Below, one piece after another: positions 51,650 to 59,193 of a DNA stretch of 64,000 bases. Made by a program: the position numbers and the translations under genes. Position 1 is the stretch's first letter; the number at the start of each line of letters is the position of its first letter. Source of the DNA: Solwaraspora sp. WMMA2065. GTDB lineage: Bacteria; Actinomycetota; Actinomycetes; Mycobacteriales; Micromonosporaceae. The stretch lies in the NCBI RefSeq assembly GCF_030345075.1, contig NZ_CP128361.1:1984001-2048000 (forward strand). The letters are read 5' to 3'. The notes beneath the pieces were generated by a model. It did not search any database. It was given only the letters and a program-made list of their open reading frames with translations, and was not told the origin of the DNA.

Positions 51650-52270
51650 TCACGCCGGGGTGCGCTGCACCGGCACCGCCAGCCCCCACGCCGCCACCGA
51701 CTCCGGGGTGTCCACCAACCCACCTTCGGCGACCCCGTCGCAGGAGATGTCGATCACCTCGCCGGTGTGCGCCAGCAGGTACGGCCGGGCACCGCCGTCG
51801 GCGTTGGCCAGGGTCGCGATCGCCGCCCAGTGCCGTCGGCCGAACACCATCGGGTAGCTGCGCGTGCCGGCATAGGTGGCGCAGACCAGCACCTCCGGGT
51901 ACGGCAGCGCGGTCACCCGGCGCAGCGCGTCAGCGGTGATCCCCGGCATGTTGACCGGGAACACCACCACCGCCTCCGCGTCGCTGTCCTTCAGCGCGTC
52001 CAGCCCGACCCGCAGCGACGAGCCGAGCCCGGTCCCCCAGGCCCGGTTGACCACCACGGTGGCGCCGGTCAGGTCGGCGGTGTCGCGCACCTGGTCGGCG
52101 GCGGCGCCGAGGACCACCACGACCGGATCACAGCCGGTCTCCCCCACGATCCGCAACGCCCGCTCGACCAGCAGTTGGTCGCCGCGGTACAGCAGGGCCT
52201 CCGGCCCGCCGATCCGCCGACCCCCGCCAGCCGCGATGATCATCCCCGCGATCCGACTCAGCTGAGCCAC
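51650..52270 (-). CDS. MobA/MocA-like NTP-transferase family protein
   Basis: 206 residues from GTG 52270; the frame is open further upstream but that part reads as non-coding. The N-terminus IAGMIIAAGGGRRIGGPEALL resembles the nucleotide-binding loop of MobA/MocA-type transferases, but the Lys usually found before the Leu pair is Glu here. VVFPVNMPGITADAL matches the DxP metal-site region with Asn for Asp. Loss of both suggests reduced or altered activity. It overlaps no neighbour and converges on the YdjM-type gene 10 bp away. Confidence 0.82.
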   Translation of the reverse strand: MAQLSRIAGMIIAAGGGRRIGGPEALLYRGDQLLVERALRIVGETGCDPVVVVLGAAADQVRDTADLTGATVVVNRAWGTGLGSSLRVGLDALKDSDAEAVVVFPVNMPGITADALRRVTALPYPEVLVCATYAGTRSYPMVFGRRHWAAIATLANADGGARPYLLAHTGEVIDISCDGVAEGGLVDTPESVAAWGLAVPVQRTPA

Positions 52271-52377
52271 CCCCGCAACGTCTGCCCGGCCGGTCCAGCC
52301 CGGCCGGCGGTCACAGCGCCCGCCAAACGCTGCCCGATCCGATGGAACGCACAACGGGCCCAACGATCAGGTGGCGA

Positions 52378-54045
52378 TCAGGTGGCGTCCGCGTAGCAGG
52401 TGACGGTGGACACCTCGAGCGGCACCCGGACCGGGGTGTCGCCGAACAGCACCGTGGTGGCCCGGCCGGCGCATTCCCGCACGGCGTCGGCGACCGCCGC
52501 CGCCTGCGTCGCCGGGCAGTGCACCACCACCTCATCGTGTTGGAAGAAGACCAGCTCGGCGGCGGTACCGGCGATCGCCTGGCGGACGGTGGCCAGCAGG
52601 ACCAGTGCCCACTCGGCGGCGGTCGCCTGGGCGACGAAGTTGCGGGTGAACCGCCCCCGGGCCGGGGTGCCGACGTCGGACGGTGGACAGGTCCGGCCGA
52701 GCCAGGAACGCACCAGACCACCGGTCTCCCCGGTCCGGGCCGCCGCCTCCAGGTACTCGAATGCGACCGGGTAGCTGCGGCGCAGCACGGCGAGGGCCGG
52801 CACGGCGGCACCGCCGGTCTGCCCGTACATGGCACCGAGCAACGCGACCTTCGCCCGGGCCCGGTCACCGCCGAACGAGTCGCGGGCCAGCGCGGCGTAC
52901 AGGTCACCGGCGCCGCCAGCCGCGGCCAACCGGCGGTCACCGGACATCGCGGCGAGCACGCGGGGCTCCAGCTGGGCGGCGTCGGCCACCACGAAGCACC
53001 AGCCGGGATCGGCGACCACCGCCCGGCGGACCGCCTTGGGGATCTGCAACGCCCCGCCGCCCCGGGTGGCCCACCGGCCGGACACCACCCCGCCCGGCAC
53101 GTACTCGGGGCGGAACCGGCCGTCGCGGACCCAGGCCTGCCGCCACGCCCAGCCGTGCGCGGTCCAGATCCGGTGCAGTTCCTTGTACTCGATGAGCAGC
53201 GGGACGGCGGGGTGGTCCACGCCGCGCAGCACCCAGGCCCGGGTGTTCGGCAGGCTGATCCCGACCCGGGCGAAGGCCCGCAGCACCTCGGCCGGTGAGT
53301 CGGCGTGCAGTTGCCGGACTCCGAACGCGGCGGCGATCCGAACGGCGAGGTCGGCCAGCCGGCGCGGCGGCCCGCCGACCGGCGACGGTGCGCCGAGCAG
53401 CTCGGTGAGCAGTGCGTCGTGCAGGTCGGCCCGTAACGGCAGCCCGGCGGCACCCATTTCGGCGGCGACCAACGCGCCGGCCGACTCGGCGGCGACCAGC
53501 AACCGGAACCGGTCCGGCCGGGCGGTGCCCGCGATGCGGCGCTGCTGGTCGGCGTACACCCGGGTGAGCGCGTCGATCGGGTCGGCGACCGTCGTCGGGG
53601 CCGGCACGCCGTCGAACAGCGCGGTCTGACCGTGCCCGGGTGGCGCGGCACCCGGCGCGGGCGGGTCGGGTGGCACCGGTGCGCCGGTCAGCCGGGCGTA
53701 CGCGGCGGCGAGTGACCGGGGCTCGCCCCAGCGTCCGTCGTAGCCGAGCAACAGCGCCTCGGTCAGCTCGACGTCATGGCACCGATCGATCCGTACGCCG
53801 ACCCGCAGCATGGCCGGGTAGATCGCCGCAGTGGTCGCCCACAGCCAGCGCGGCTCGGGCACCGGACGCGCCGCCGGTGCCTGCGATGGCGACGGCCCGG
53901 CCGCCGGATGCTGCGACGGTGGTGGCCGGTCGGCGGCCGCCGCCAGGTCGGGCACGGCCTCGACCGGGCCGGCGGGTCGCCCGTCGGCGTGCAGCAGCCG
54001 CCGCGCGCCGCCGCCGCCCGGACCCGCCGCCACCGCCACCAGCAC
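52378..54045 (-). CDS. Divergent family A DNA polymerase (PolA-like) with degenerate exonuclease part
   Basis: About 555 residues if GTG 54045 is the start. A longer frame reaches into the 54154-54199 palindrome, which is unlikely to be coding. The C-terminal half has polymerase motif A (VVADAAQLEPRVLAAMSGD, near 351), motif B (RARAKVALLGAMYGQTGG, near 395) and motif C (FFQHDEVVV, near 503). The N-terminal ~200 residues lack clear DEDD exonuclease acids. Actinomycetes carry such a second PolA-like protein, often named bifunctional exonuclease/polymerase; a repair role is inferred. Confidence 0.88.
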   Translation of the reverse strand: MLVAVAAGPGGGGARRLLHADGRPAGPVEAVPDLAAAADRPPPSQHPAAGPSPSQAPAARPVPEPRWLWATTAAIYPAMLRVGVRIDRCHDVELTEALLLGYDGRWGEPRSLAAAYARLTGAPVPPDPPAPGAAPPGHGQTALFDGVPAPTTVADPIDALTRVYADQQRRIAGTARPDRFRLLVAAESAGALVAAEMGAAGLPLRADLHDALLTELLGAPSPVGGPPRRLADLAVRIAAAFGVRQLHADSPAEVLRAFARVGISLPNTRAWVLRGVDHPAVPLLIEYKELHRIWTAHGWAWRQAWVRDGRFRPEYVPGGVVSGRWATRGGGALQIPKAVRRAVVADPGWCFVVADAAQLEPRVLAAMSGDRRLAAAGGAGDLYAALARDSFGGDRARAKVALLGAMYGQTGGAAVPALAVLRRSYPVAFEYLEAAARTGETGGLVRSWLGRTCPPSDVGTPARGRFTRNFVAQATAAEWALVLLATVRQAIAGTAAELVFFQHDEVVVHCPATQAAAVADAVRECAGRATTVLFGDTPVRVPLEVSTVTCYADAT

Positions 54046-54352
54046 CCGACCATTGTTGCCCCGGCGTACGACAACATCGGCCCTGGTCGTGGGTGCGACG
54101 GCCGCCGGCCCGGCAGTCCCCGCGCCTGCCGGGCCGGAGGCAGGTGCTCTCCAGGTCTGATGCATGTGTGGCATCGCAATGCCACACATGCATCAGACCC
54201 GCGAACCCCAGGTGGGCAACCGTGCCGGCGGGCAATGGTCAGGATCACGTCAAGAACGCAGAAATGCGTATGTCGAGAACCTAGTGAAACATTTTTCAGG
54301 GTCAATCAGCCGGTTAGATTCGAGATCCGCCTCAATCACCGGGAGGACGATT
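54046..54352. other. Divergent intergenic region with large palindrome
   Basis: The 307 bp between the polymerase and the small secreted protein hold the 21-bp palindrome at 54154-54199, a mini hairpin ACGCA-GAAA-TGCGT at 54256-54269, and an AT-rich stretch (54275-54335) with a TTAGAT -10-like element at 54314-54319. Confidence 0.6.
54154..54199. repeat. Perfect 21-bp inverted repeat with a CGCA loop
   Basis: Arms 54154-54174 and 54179-54199 are exact reverse complements: the left arm begins GGTCTGATGCATG and ends GTGTGGCAT. The 4-nt loop is CGCA. It is not GC-only like ordinary terminators nearby and lies about 109 bp from the polymerase start and 154 bp from the secreted-protein start. It may be a high-affinity operator, a mobile element end pair or an RNA hairpin. 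Confidence 0.9.
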
Positions 54353-54601
54353 ATGAAAGCACTACGCCGTACCCTCGTCGCGTTCAGCGCAATCATCGCC
54401 GTCATGTTGCCGGCGAATGCCGCCGAGGCGGCGGTGAGCAACTACATGTGCAACCCGATCGGCGGGGTCCTGTACCAGACGAACTGGTGGTATGCCAGCA
54501 GCTGGACGTTCTACTTCGCGGTGCCCGCGTCGACCACCTATCTGTTGTCGCCGCCGCGCACCGGGGGCGCGCACATGGTCGACGTCATATACGTGCACTG
54601 A
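54353..54601 (+). CDS. Small secreted protein
   Basis: 82 residues from ATG 54353, with GGGAGG 6 nt upstream. A Sec signal peptide (MKALRRTLVAFSAIIAVMLPANAAEA) is followed by a mature part of about 55 residues with one Cys, many Tyr/Trp/Ser/Thr and strand-like pattern (VLYQTNWWYASSWTFYFAVP). No family was recognised. Signal peptide and ribosome site make it a likely real gene. It converges on the sugar permease gene 27 bp away. Confidence 0.75.
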   Translation: MKALRRTLVAFSAIIAVMLPANAAEAAVSNYMCNPIGGVLYQTNWWYASSWTFYFAVPASTTYLLSPPRTGGAHMVDVIYVH

Positions 54602-54628
54602 CCACCACCGGCGGCCTGGAGACGTCGC

Positions 54629-55603
54629 CTACTTGGAGACGCTGCCGGTGAGGCCGGACTGCACCTGCCGCTGGAAGACGATGTAGACCAGCAGCACCGG
54701 CAGCATCGCCATGGTCACCCCGGCGAACAGGCCCGACCAGTCGGACTTGTAGCCCTGGTTCACCGACAGGTCGATCAGGCCCTGGGCGATCACCTGGTTC
54801 TTCGCCTCGCCGCCGTTGGGCTGCATCAGCAGGTACGGCAGGTACCACTGGTTCCACTGGCCGATCACGTTGAAGATGCCGATGCTGATCAGCCCGGGTT
54901 TCGACATCGGCAACATCACCCGGAAGAACAGTGTGCTGTGCGAGGCGCCGTCCACCATCGCCGCCTCGGCGACCGTGGTCGGCAGCGTCTTGAAGAACGA
55001 GTGCATGAAGAAGACCGTGAACGCCAGCGACCAGGCCACGTAGACGAGGATCAGCATCACGTGGCTGTTGGGGCCGAGCAGTGGGATGAACACGCCGGTG
55101 TTGTAGACACCCTTGTACAACGGCACCGCGGCCATGAACACCGGCAGGGTCAGCCCGGACAGGAACATGTAGTAGATGACCCGGTTGCCGGGGAACTCGT
55201 ACCGGGCCAGCACGTAGGCGGCCATCGAACCGAGCAGCATGGTCAGGAAGACCCCGCCGCCGACGATGAGGATGGTGTTGACGAAGAAGTCGCCGATGCC
55301 GCCGTCGACCCAGGCCCGGGCGAAGTTCTCCCAGTGCAGCTGGTCCGGGATCAGCGACAGCGGCTCCCGGATGATCTGCGCGTCGTCCTTGAACGACGAC
55401 ATCACCACCCACAGCAGCGGCAGCACCACCATCGCGCCCCAGATCAGCAGGAACAGGTGGGAGAAGCCGTTGAAGAAGGAGTCGCTGACCGCGCCGGCCC
55501 GCCGGGGCGGCCGCGCCCGGGCGGTACGCCGACCGTCGGCGGTCTTCGACGGCGGTGGCGGCGGGCCGGCCGCGCTGGTCGGTGGGTTGGTGACAGTACT
55601 CAT
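54629..55603 (-). CDS. ngcG: Sugar ABC transporter permease, NgcG-like
   Basis: 324 residues from ATG 55603, with GGGAGGG 7 nt upstream; the frame before it is not coding. A Pro/Arg-rich cytoplasmic start precedes six membrane segments, with the permease EAA loop EAAMVDGASHSTLFFRVMLP near residue 220. It is the MalG-type partner of the upstream permease, with a 13-bp gap. Assignment to GlcNAc/chitobiose uptake rests on the operon's binding protein. Confidence 0.85.
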   Translation of the reverse strand: MSTVTNPPTSAAGPPPPPSKTADGRRTARARPPRRAGAVSDSFFNGFSHLFLLIWGAMVVLPLLWVVMSSFKDDAQIIREPLSLIPDQLHWENFARAWVDGGIGDFFVNTILIVGGGVFLTMLLGSMAAYVLARYEFPGNRVIYYMFLSGLTLPVFMAAVPLYKGVYNTGVFIPLLGPNSHVMLILVYVAWSLAFTVFFMHSFFKTLPTTVAEAAMVDGASHSTLFFRVMLPMSKPGLISIGIFNVIGQWNQWYLPYLLMQPNGGEAKNQVIAQGLIDLSVNQGYKSDWSGLFAGVTMAMLPVLLVYIVFQRQVQSGLTGSVSK

Positions 55604-55616
55604 CGCGCGGCCCTCC

Positions 55617-56558
55617 CTAGAATTCGATCCGCTCACGGCGGGTGATCCGCAACTGCATCGCGGCGAGCAGCAGCGTGAAGATGGCCAGCGCGACACCGAT
55701 CGCGCAGGCGTAGCCGAACTGGCCCTTGTTGAAGGCGGTGAAGTTGATGACCGACGCGAACACCTCACTGGCGTGGTCGGGGCCGCCCTGGTTGGGGGTC
55801 ATCACGAAGACCAGCGCGTACATGTCCAGGGCGATGAAGCCGAGGTAGACCCAGGCGACCGAGATGCTGTCGCGCAGCAGCGGCAGGGTGATCCGCAGGA
55901 AGCTGGTCACCCGGCTGGCCCCGTCGAGCATCGCCGCCTCGAAGATGTCCTTCGGGATCGACTGCATGGCGGCGGAGAACAGCACCATGTAGAAGCCGAC
56001 CCCGCCCCAGACGGCGATCAGCAGCAGCCACCACAGCACCGCCGGTACGCCGAGGAACGGCGTCGGGTCGGAGACGAACTTCAGCGGCTGCTCCGCGTCG
56101 ACCAGACCGATCCTGATCAGGATGCCGTTGAGCAGCCCCTGGCTGTCGCCCCGGTAGATGGCGCCCCACATGATGGCGACCAGCACCAGGGACAGCACCT
56201 GCGGGAAGAAGAAGATCACCTTGTAGACGCCGGAGCCGCGGACGCCCCGCACGCCGGCCCTGTCCCCACGCCCGCCCACGTTGAGCAGGAAAGCAAGGAA
56301 CAGGGCCAGCGCGATGGTGAACAACGGCAGGGTGACCAGGAAGAAGACGTTGTGCCAGAACGCCGTACGGATCAGCTCGTCGCCGAACATCTGGACGTAG
56401 TTGGCCAGCCCGACGAACTCCTGGGTGTCGGAGTAGCCGCCCCAGTTGGTCAGCGAGTAGCCGGCCGCCTGGGCGTACGGCCAGACGACGTAGAACACGT
56501 ACAGCGCCACCGGCAGTGCCAGGAAGCCCGTCACGAACCGGGCCTTTCCGTGCTGCAT
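55617..56558 (-). CDS. ngcF: Sugar ABC transporter permease, NgcF-like
   Basis: 313 residues from ATG 56558, with AAGGTGA upstream. It is a MalF-type permease with six membrane segments and an EAA loop (FEAAMLDGASRVTSFLRITLP) near residue 220. It stands between the binding-protein and second permease genes. No ATP-binding subunit gene is in the operon, so a shared MsiK-type ATPase is expected, as known for several actinomycete sugar importers. Confidence 0.85.
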   Translation of the reverse strand: MQHGKARFVTGFLALPVALYVFYVVWPYAQAAGYSLTNWGGYSDTQEFVGLANYVQMFGDELIRTAFWHNVFFLVTLPLFTIALALFLAFLLNVGGRGDRAGVRGVRGSGVYKVIFFFPQVLSLVLVAIMWGAIYRGDSQGLLNGILIRIGLVDAEQPLKFVSDPTPFLGVPAVLWWLLLIAVWGGVGFYMVLFSAAMQSIPKDIFEAAMLDGASRVTSFLRITLPLLRDSISVAWVYLGFIALDMYALVFVMTPNQGGPDHASEVFASVINFTAFNKGQFGYACAIGVALAIFTLLLAAMQLRITRRERIEF

Positions 56559-56601
56559 CGTCAGGTCACCTTCTGCTCGGTCGGGTCAGCGGAGCGACGA
56601 C

Positions 56602-58050
56602 TCAGGAGCGGGTGAACTTGTTCACCGCGTCGTCCGCCGCGATCTCGTCGGCCGCCTGCTGCAGGGTGTCCTGGAACTCCTTGGCGGTCATCCGACCGGC
56701 CATCAGCTCACCGATCGCGTTCTGCTCCACCTTGTCCAGGTCGGCGTACCAGTCGGGGTGACGAAACGACACCAGGTCGCCGGGGGCGTTGCTCATCAGC
56801 TCGTTGGCCGAGGTCAGCGCGGTGGAGGTGGTGACGTTGTCACCGGAGCCCTTCACCGAGGCGAGCGAGCTGGTCAGCTCGGCGAACTTGCCGGCGCCCT
56901 CCTTGGAGAGCATGGCCCGCAGGAACTCCATGCCGCCGGGGGCGTTGGCGGCCTTCTTCGGCACGATCCAGCCTTCGCCGGAGCCGGCCTGCACGGTGCC
57001 GTACGGGGCGGCGTCGGCAGCGCCGACACTCCACACCGGGGCGATCTTCATCTGGAAGCCGCTGGGGATGGTGGCCCGCATCTCGTTCTCCAGCCAGGTG
57101 CCGCAGGGCAGGAACGCCGCCTTGCCGTCCAGCCAGGCCTGCTGCGACTCGGTGTGGGTCAGGGTGTCGCTGCCGGTGAGGGTGTAGCCGTCGGCGACCA
57201 TCTTCTCGACGGCGCTCATCGCGGCGGTGACCGCGTCGGTCTGCCAGGCACCTTCGGTCAGGTTGTCGATGTCGACGACCGCCTGCCGGCCACCGGCCAG
57301 CCAGATCCAGGTCATGATCGGCCAGCGCATGTAGTACGGGTACTTGCCGGCGAAGGCGAACGGCGCGACACCGGCCGCCTTGATCTTCGGGGCGAGGGTG
57401 AAGAACTCGTCGAAGCTGGTCGGCACCGCCCATCCGTTGCGGTCGAACAAGGCCTGGTCGAACCACAGACCGAACACCGTGTACGCGTAGTTGAGCTGGA
57501 AGAACTCGCCGTCGAACGTACCGTCGTCGACGGTGCCGGGCAGCAGCGTGTCGCGCACCTTGACGGCCGGGTCGTCCCAGCTCGGCGCGTCCAGCAGCGG
57601 GGTCAGCTCGGTCAGCGCGCCCTCGTTGATCAGGGTGTCGATCGCCATCAGGTCGGCGCCCGAGTTGTTGATCAGGTCGGCCGGGGTGGTGGAGAACTTC
57701 GGCTGCTGCTCGGTCTTGATCTTCTGGGTGGAGCTGAGGTTCACCGTGACGCTGTCGTGCTTGGCCACGAACAGCGTCTTGTCGAACTCGGGGTACTCGT
57801 CGCCGAGGCCGCCGTTGAACACGACGACGTCGACGCTGCTGTCGTCGGCGACACCGAACGGGTTGTCGGCGCTCTTGGCGCCGGTCTCCGTACCCGTGCC
57901 GGGGTCGCTGCCGGCACAGGCGGAGAGCAGGCCGGCCGCCGGGCCGGCCAGCAGCCCGGCGGCGGCCGCGCGGCGCAGCAGGGTCCGCCGGCGCACCGAG
58001 GCACCGGCGACGGCGGACGGGATCCGCACGGAATCGGGGTAAAGCGACAT
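56602..58050 (-). CDS. ngcE: Sugar-binding lipoprotein, NgcE-like
   Basis: 482 residues from ATG 58050, with GAGGAG 8 nt upstream. A twin-Arg-containing signal (SVRRRTLLRRAAAAG) ends in a lipobox LSAC (Cys about 45), suggesting Tat export and lipid anchoring. The mature part is a long solute-binding protein (VDVVVFNGGLGDEYPEFDK; FSTTPADLINNSGADLMAID; TWIWLAGGRQAVVDIDN). The overall form recalls NgcE, the N-acetylglucosamine/diacetylchitobiose receptor of streptomycetes; this identity is from memory and another sugar is possible. Confidence 0.85.
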   Translation of the reverse strand: MSLYPDSVRIPSAVAGASVRRRTLLRRAAAAGLLAGPAAGLLSACAGSDPGTGTETGAKSADNPFGVADDSSVDVVVFNGGLGDEYPEFDKTLFVAKHDSVTVNLSSTQKIKTEQQPKFSTTPADLINNSGADLMAIDTLINEGALTELTPLLDAPSWDDPAVKVRDTLLPGTVDDGTFDGEFFQLNYAYTVFGLWFDQALFDRNGWAVPTSFDEFFTLAPKIKAAGVAPFAFAGKYPYYMRWPIMTWIWLAGGRQAVVDIDNLTEGAWQTDAVTAAMSAVEKMVADGYTLTGSDTLTHTESQQAWLDGKAAFLPCGTWLENEMRATIPSGFQMKIAPVWSVGAADAAPYGTVQAGSGEGWIVPKKAANAPGGMEFLRAMLSKEGAGKFAELTSSLASVKGSGDNVTTSTALTSANELMSNAPGDLVSFRHPDWYADLDKVEQNAIGELMAGRMTAKEFQDTLQQAADEIAADDAVNKFTRS

Positions 58051-58062
58051 GATGCGTGCTCC

Positions 58063-59013
58063 TCAGCTGGGGGTTTCGGCGGGGCGGATCGTGCTCCGGT
58101 CGACGGCCTTGTGGCCGTCGACGGCTCGGGCGGTGCGGCGGAACGCCGCGTGCGCGCGGTCGTGGGTGCGCTGCGCGACGGCGACGTAGAGCAGGTCGAG
58201 GACGACGAGTTGCGGGTGGCGGGCGGAGAGCGCGTCCGGCCGGAAGGTGGTCGCCTGGGGGGCGGTGAGCAGGACGATGTCGGCCAGGTCGGCCAGGGTG
58301 GAGCGGGGGAAACTGGTCAGCGCGACGGTGGTCGCGCCGTGGCTGCCGGCCTCGGCGACCATCTCGATGGTCTCCCGGGTCTGGCCGGTGTGCGAGATGC
58401 CGAGTGCCACGTCGCCGTCGCGCATCAGCGCCGCGCTGGCCAGGCCGTTGTGCAGGTCGGTCCAGGCCCAGGCCGGTACGCCGATGCGGTGCAGACTGAA
58501 CTGCATCTCCTCACCGACCAGGGCGCTGCCGCTGGCGCCGAAGATGTTGACCCGGCTGGCGGCGGCGACCGCGTCGGCGGCCTGCTCGACCTGGATGAGG
58601 TCGAGCAGGGCGGCGGTGTCGTGCATGGCCTGGGTGTCGGCGGCCATGATCTGGCCGAGCACCCGGTCGAGCGGGTCACCGGGCTGGATCTCCCGGCCGA
58701 TGTCGACGGTCCAGCCGGCGGCGCGGGCCCGGCCGGTCTCGGCGGCGATGCCGAGCCGCAGGTCGGCGTAGCCGTCGAAGCCGAGTGCCCGGCAGAACCG
58801 GGTGACCGTCGCCGGCGACGTACCGCTGCGTTCGGCCAGCTCGACGATGGTGGCGCGGGCGGCTGCGGCCGGGTCGGTGAGCACCTGGTCGGCGACCCGG
58901 CGCAGCGCACCGGTGAACTCGGTGAGCCGGATCCGGGCGAGCACCGTGTCGGCCGGCCCCGGGGCGTCGACCACCGCGGTCCCCGCGGGGATCTCCACCT
59001 CGCTGTCAGCCAT
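58063..59013 (-). CDS. MurR/RpiR-family transcriptional regulator
   Basis: 316 residues from ATG 59013, with GAAAGG 10 nt upstream (TTG 59022 is an alternative). An N-terminal RpiR helix-turn-helix (TIVELAERSGTSPATVTRFCRALGF, quoted in part: ERSGTSPATVTRFCRALG) precedes a SIS sugar-phosphate-binding domain (VNIFGASGSALVGEEMQ; ALGISHTGQTRETIEMV). It is the first gene of the transporter operon, 12 bp before the binding-protein gene, so it likely controls uptake in response to a sugar phosphate such as GlcNAc-6-P. A palindrome just upstream is its likely site. Confidence 0.9.
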   Translation of the reverse strand: MADSEVEIPAGTAVVDAPGPADTVLARIRLTEFTGALRRVADQVLTDPAAAARATIVELAERSGTSPATVTRFCRALGFDGYADLRLGIAAETGRARAAGWTVDIGREIQPGDPLDRVLGQIMAADTQAMHDTAALLDLIQVEQAADAVAAASRVNIFGASGSALVGEEMQFSLHRIGVPAWAWTDLHNGLASAALMRDGDVALGISHTGQTRETIEMVAEAGSHGATTVALTSFPRSTLADLADIVLLTAPQATTFRPDALSARHPQLVVLDLLYVAVAQRTHDRAHAAFRRTARAVDGHKAVDRSTIRPAETPS

Positions 59014-59045
59014 CGGCGCCAACCTTTCGGGAAGGACTGTTAACT

Positions 59046-59070
59046 GTTAGTGGTAAAAGTTCTTACTAAC
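59046..59070 (-). promoter_or_regulatory. Candidate operator of the MurR/RpiR regulator
   Basis: GTTAGT (59046-59051) and ACTAAC (59065-59070) are inverted in an AT-rich 25-bp segment that also has GGTAA and CTTAC half-sites. It lies 33 bp before the regulator start in otherwise GC-rich DNA, as expected for an autoregulated operator. Confidence 0.5.
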
Positions 59071-59181
59071 ACCCCCTCCGTGTCAAGACCGTGGGTGAAG
59101 TTTTCAAACCGTTACCGGCTGGGAGCGCTACTACCTGGTCAAACCCCTCGATCACGATCAGGACCGCGGCATCGATGCCGC

Positions 59182-59187
59182 TATGCT
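59182..59187 (+). promoter_or_regulatory. Leaderless -10 hexamer for the winged-helix/hydrolase gene
   Basis: TATGCT is followed by 6 nt and GTG 59194, fixing the start although no ribosome site is present. Confidence 0.5.
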
Positions 59188-59193
59188 CCGGCG

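Noticed and set aside
54046-54189. N-terminal extension of the DNA polymerase up to 54189
   Set aside because: It would begin inside the 21-bp palindrome and adds low-complexity sequence; GTG 54045 fits homologous starts better.
59120-59133. TGGGAGCGCTACTA, resembling a CebR box
   Set aside because: Only the first 10 of 14 positions fit and the second half-site is broken.
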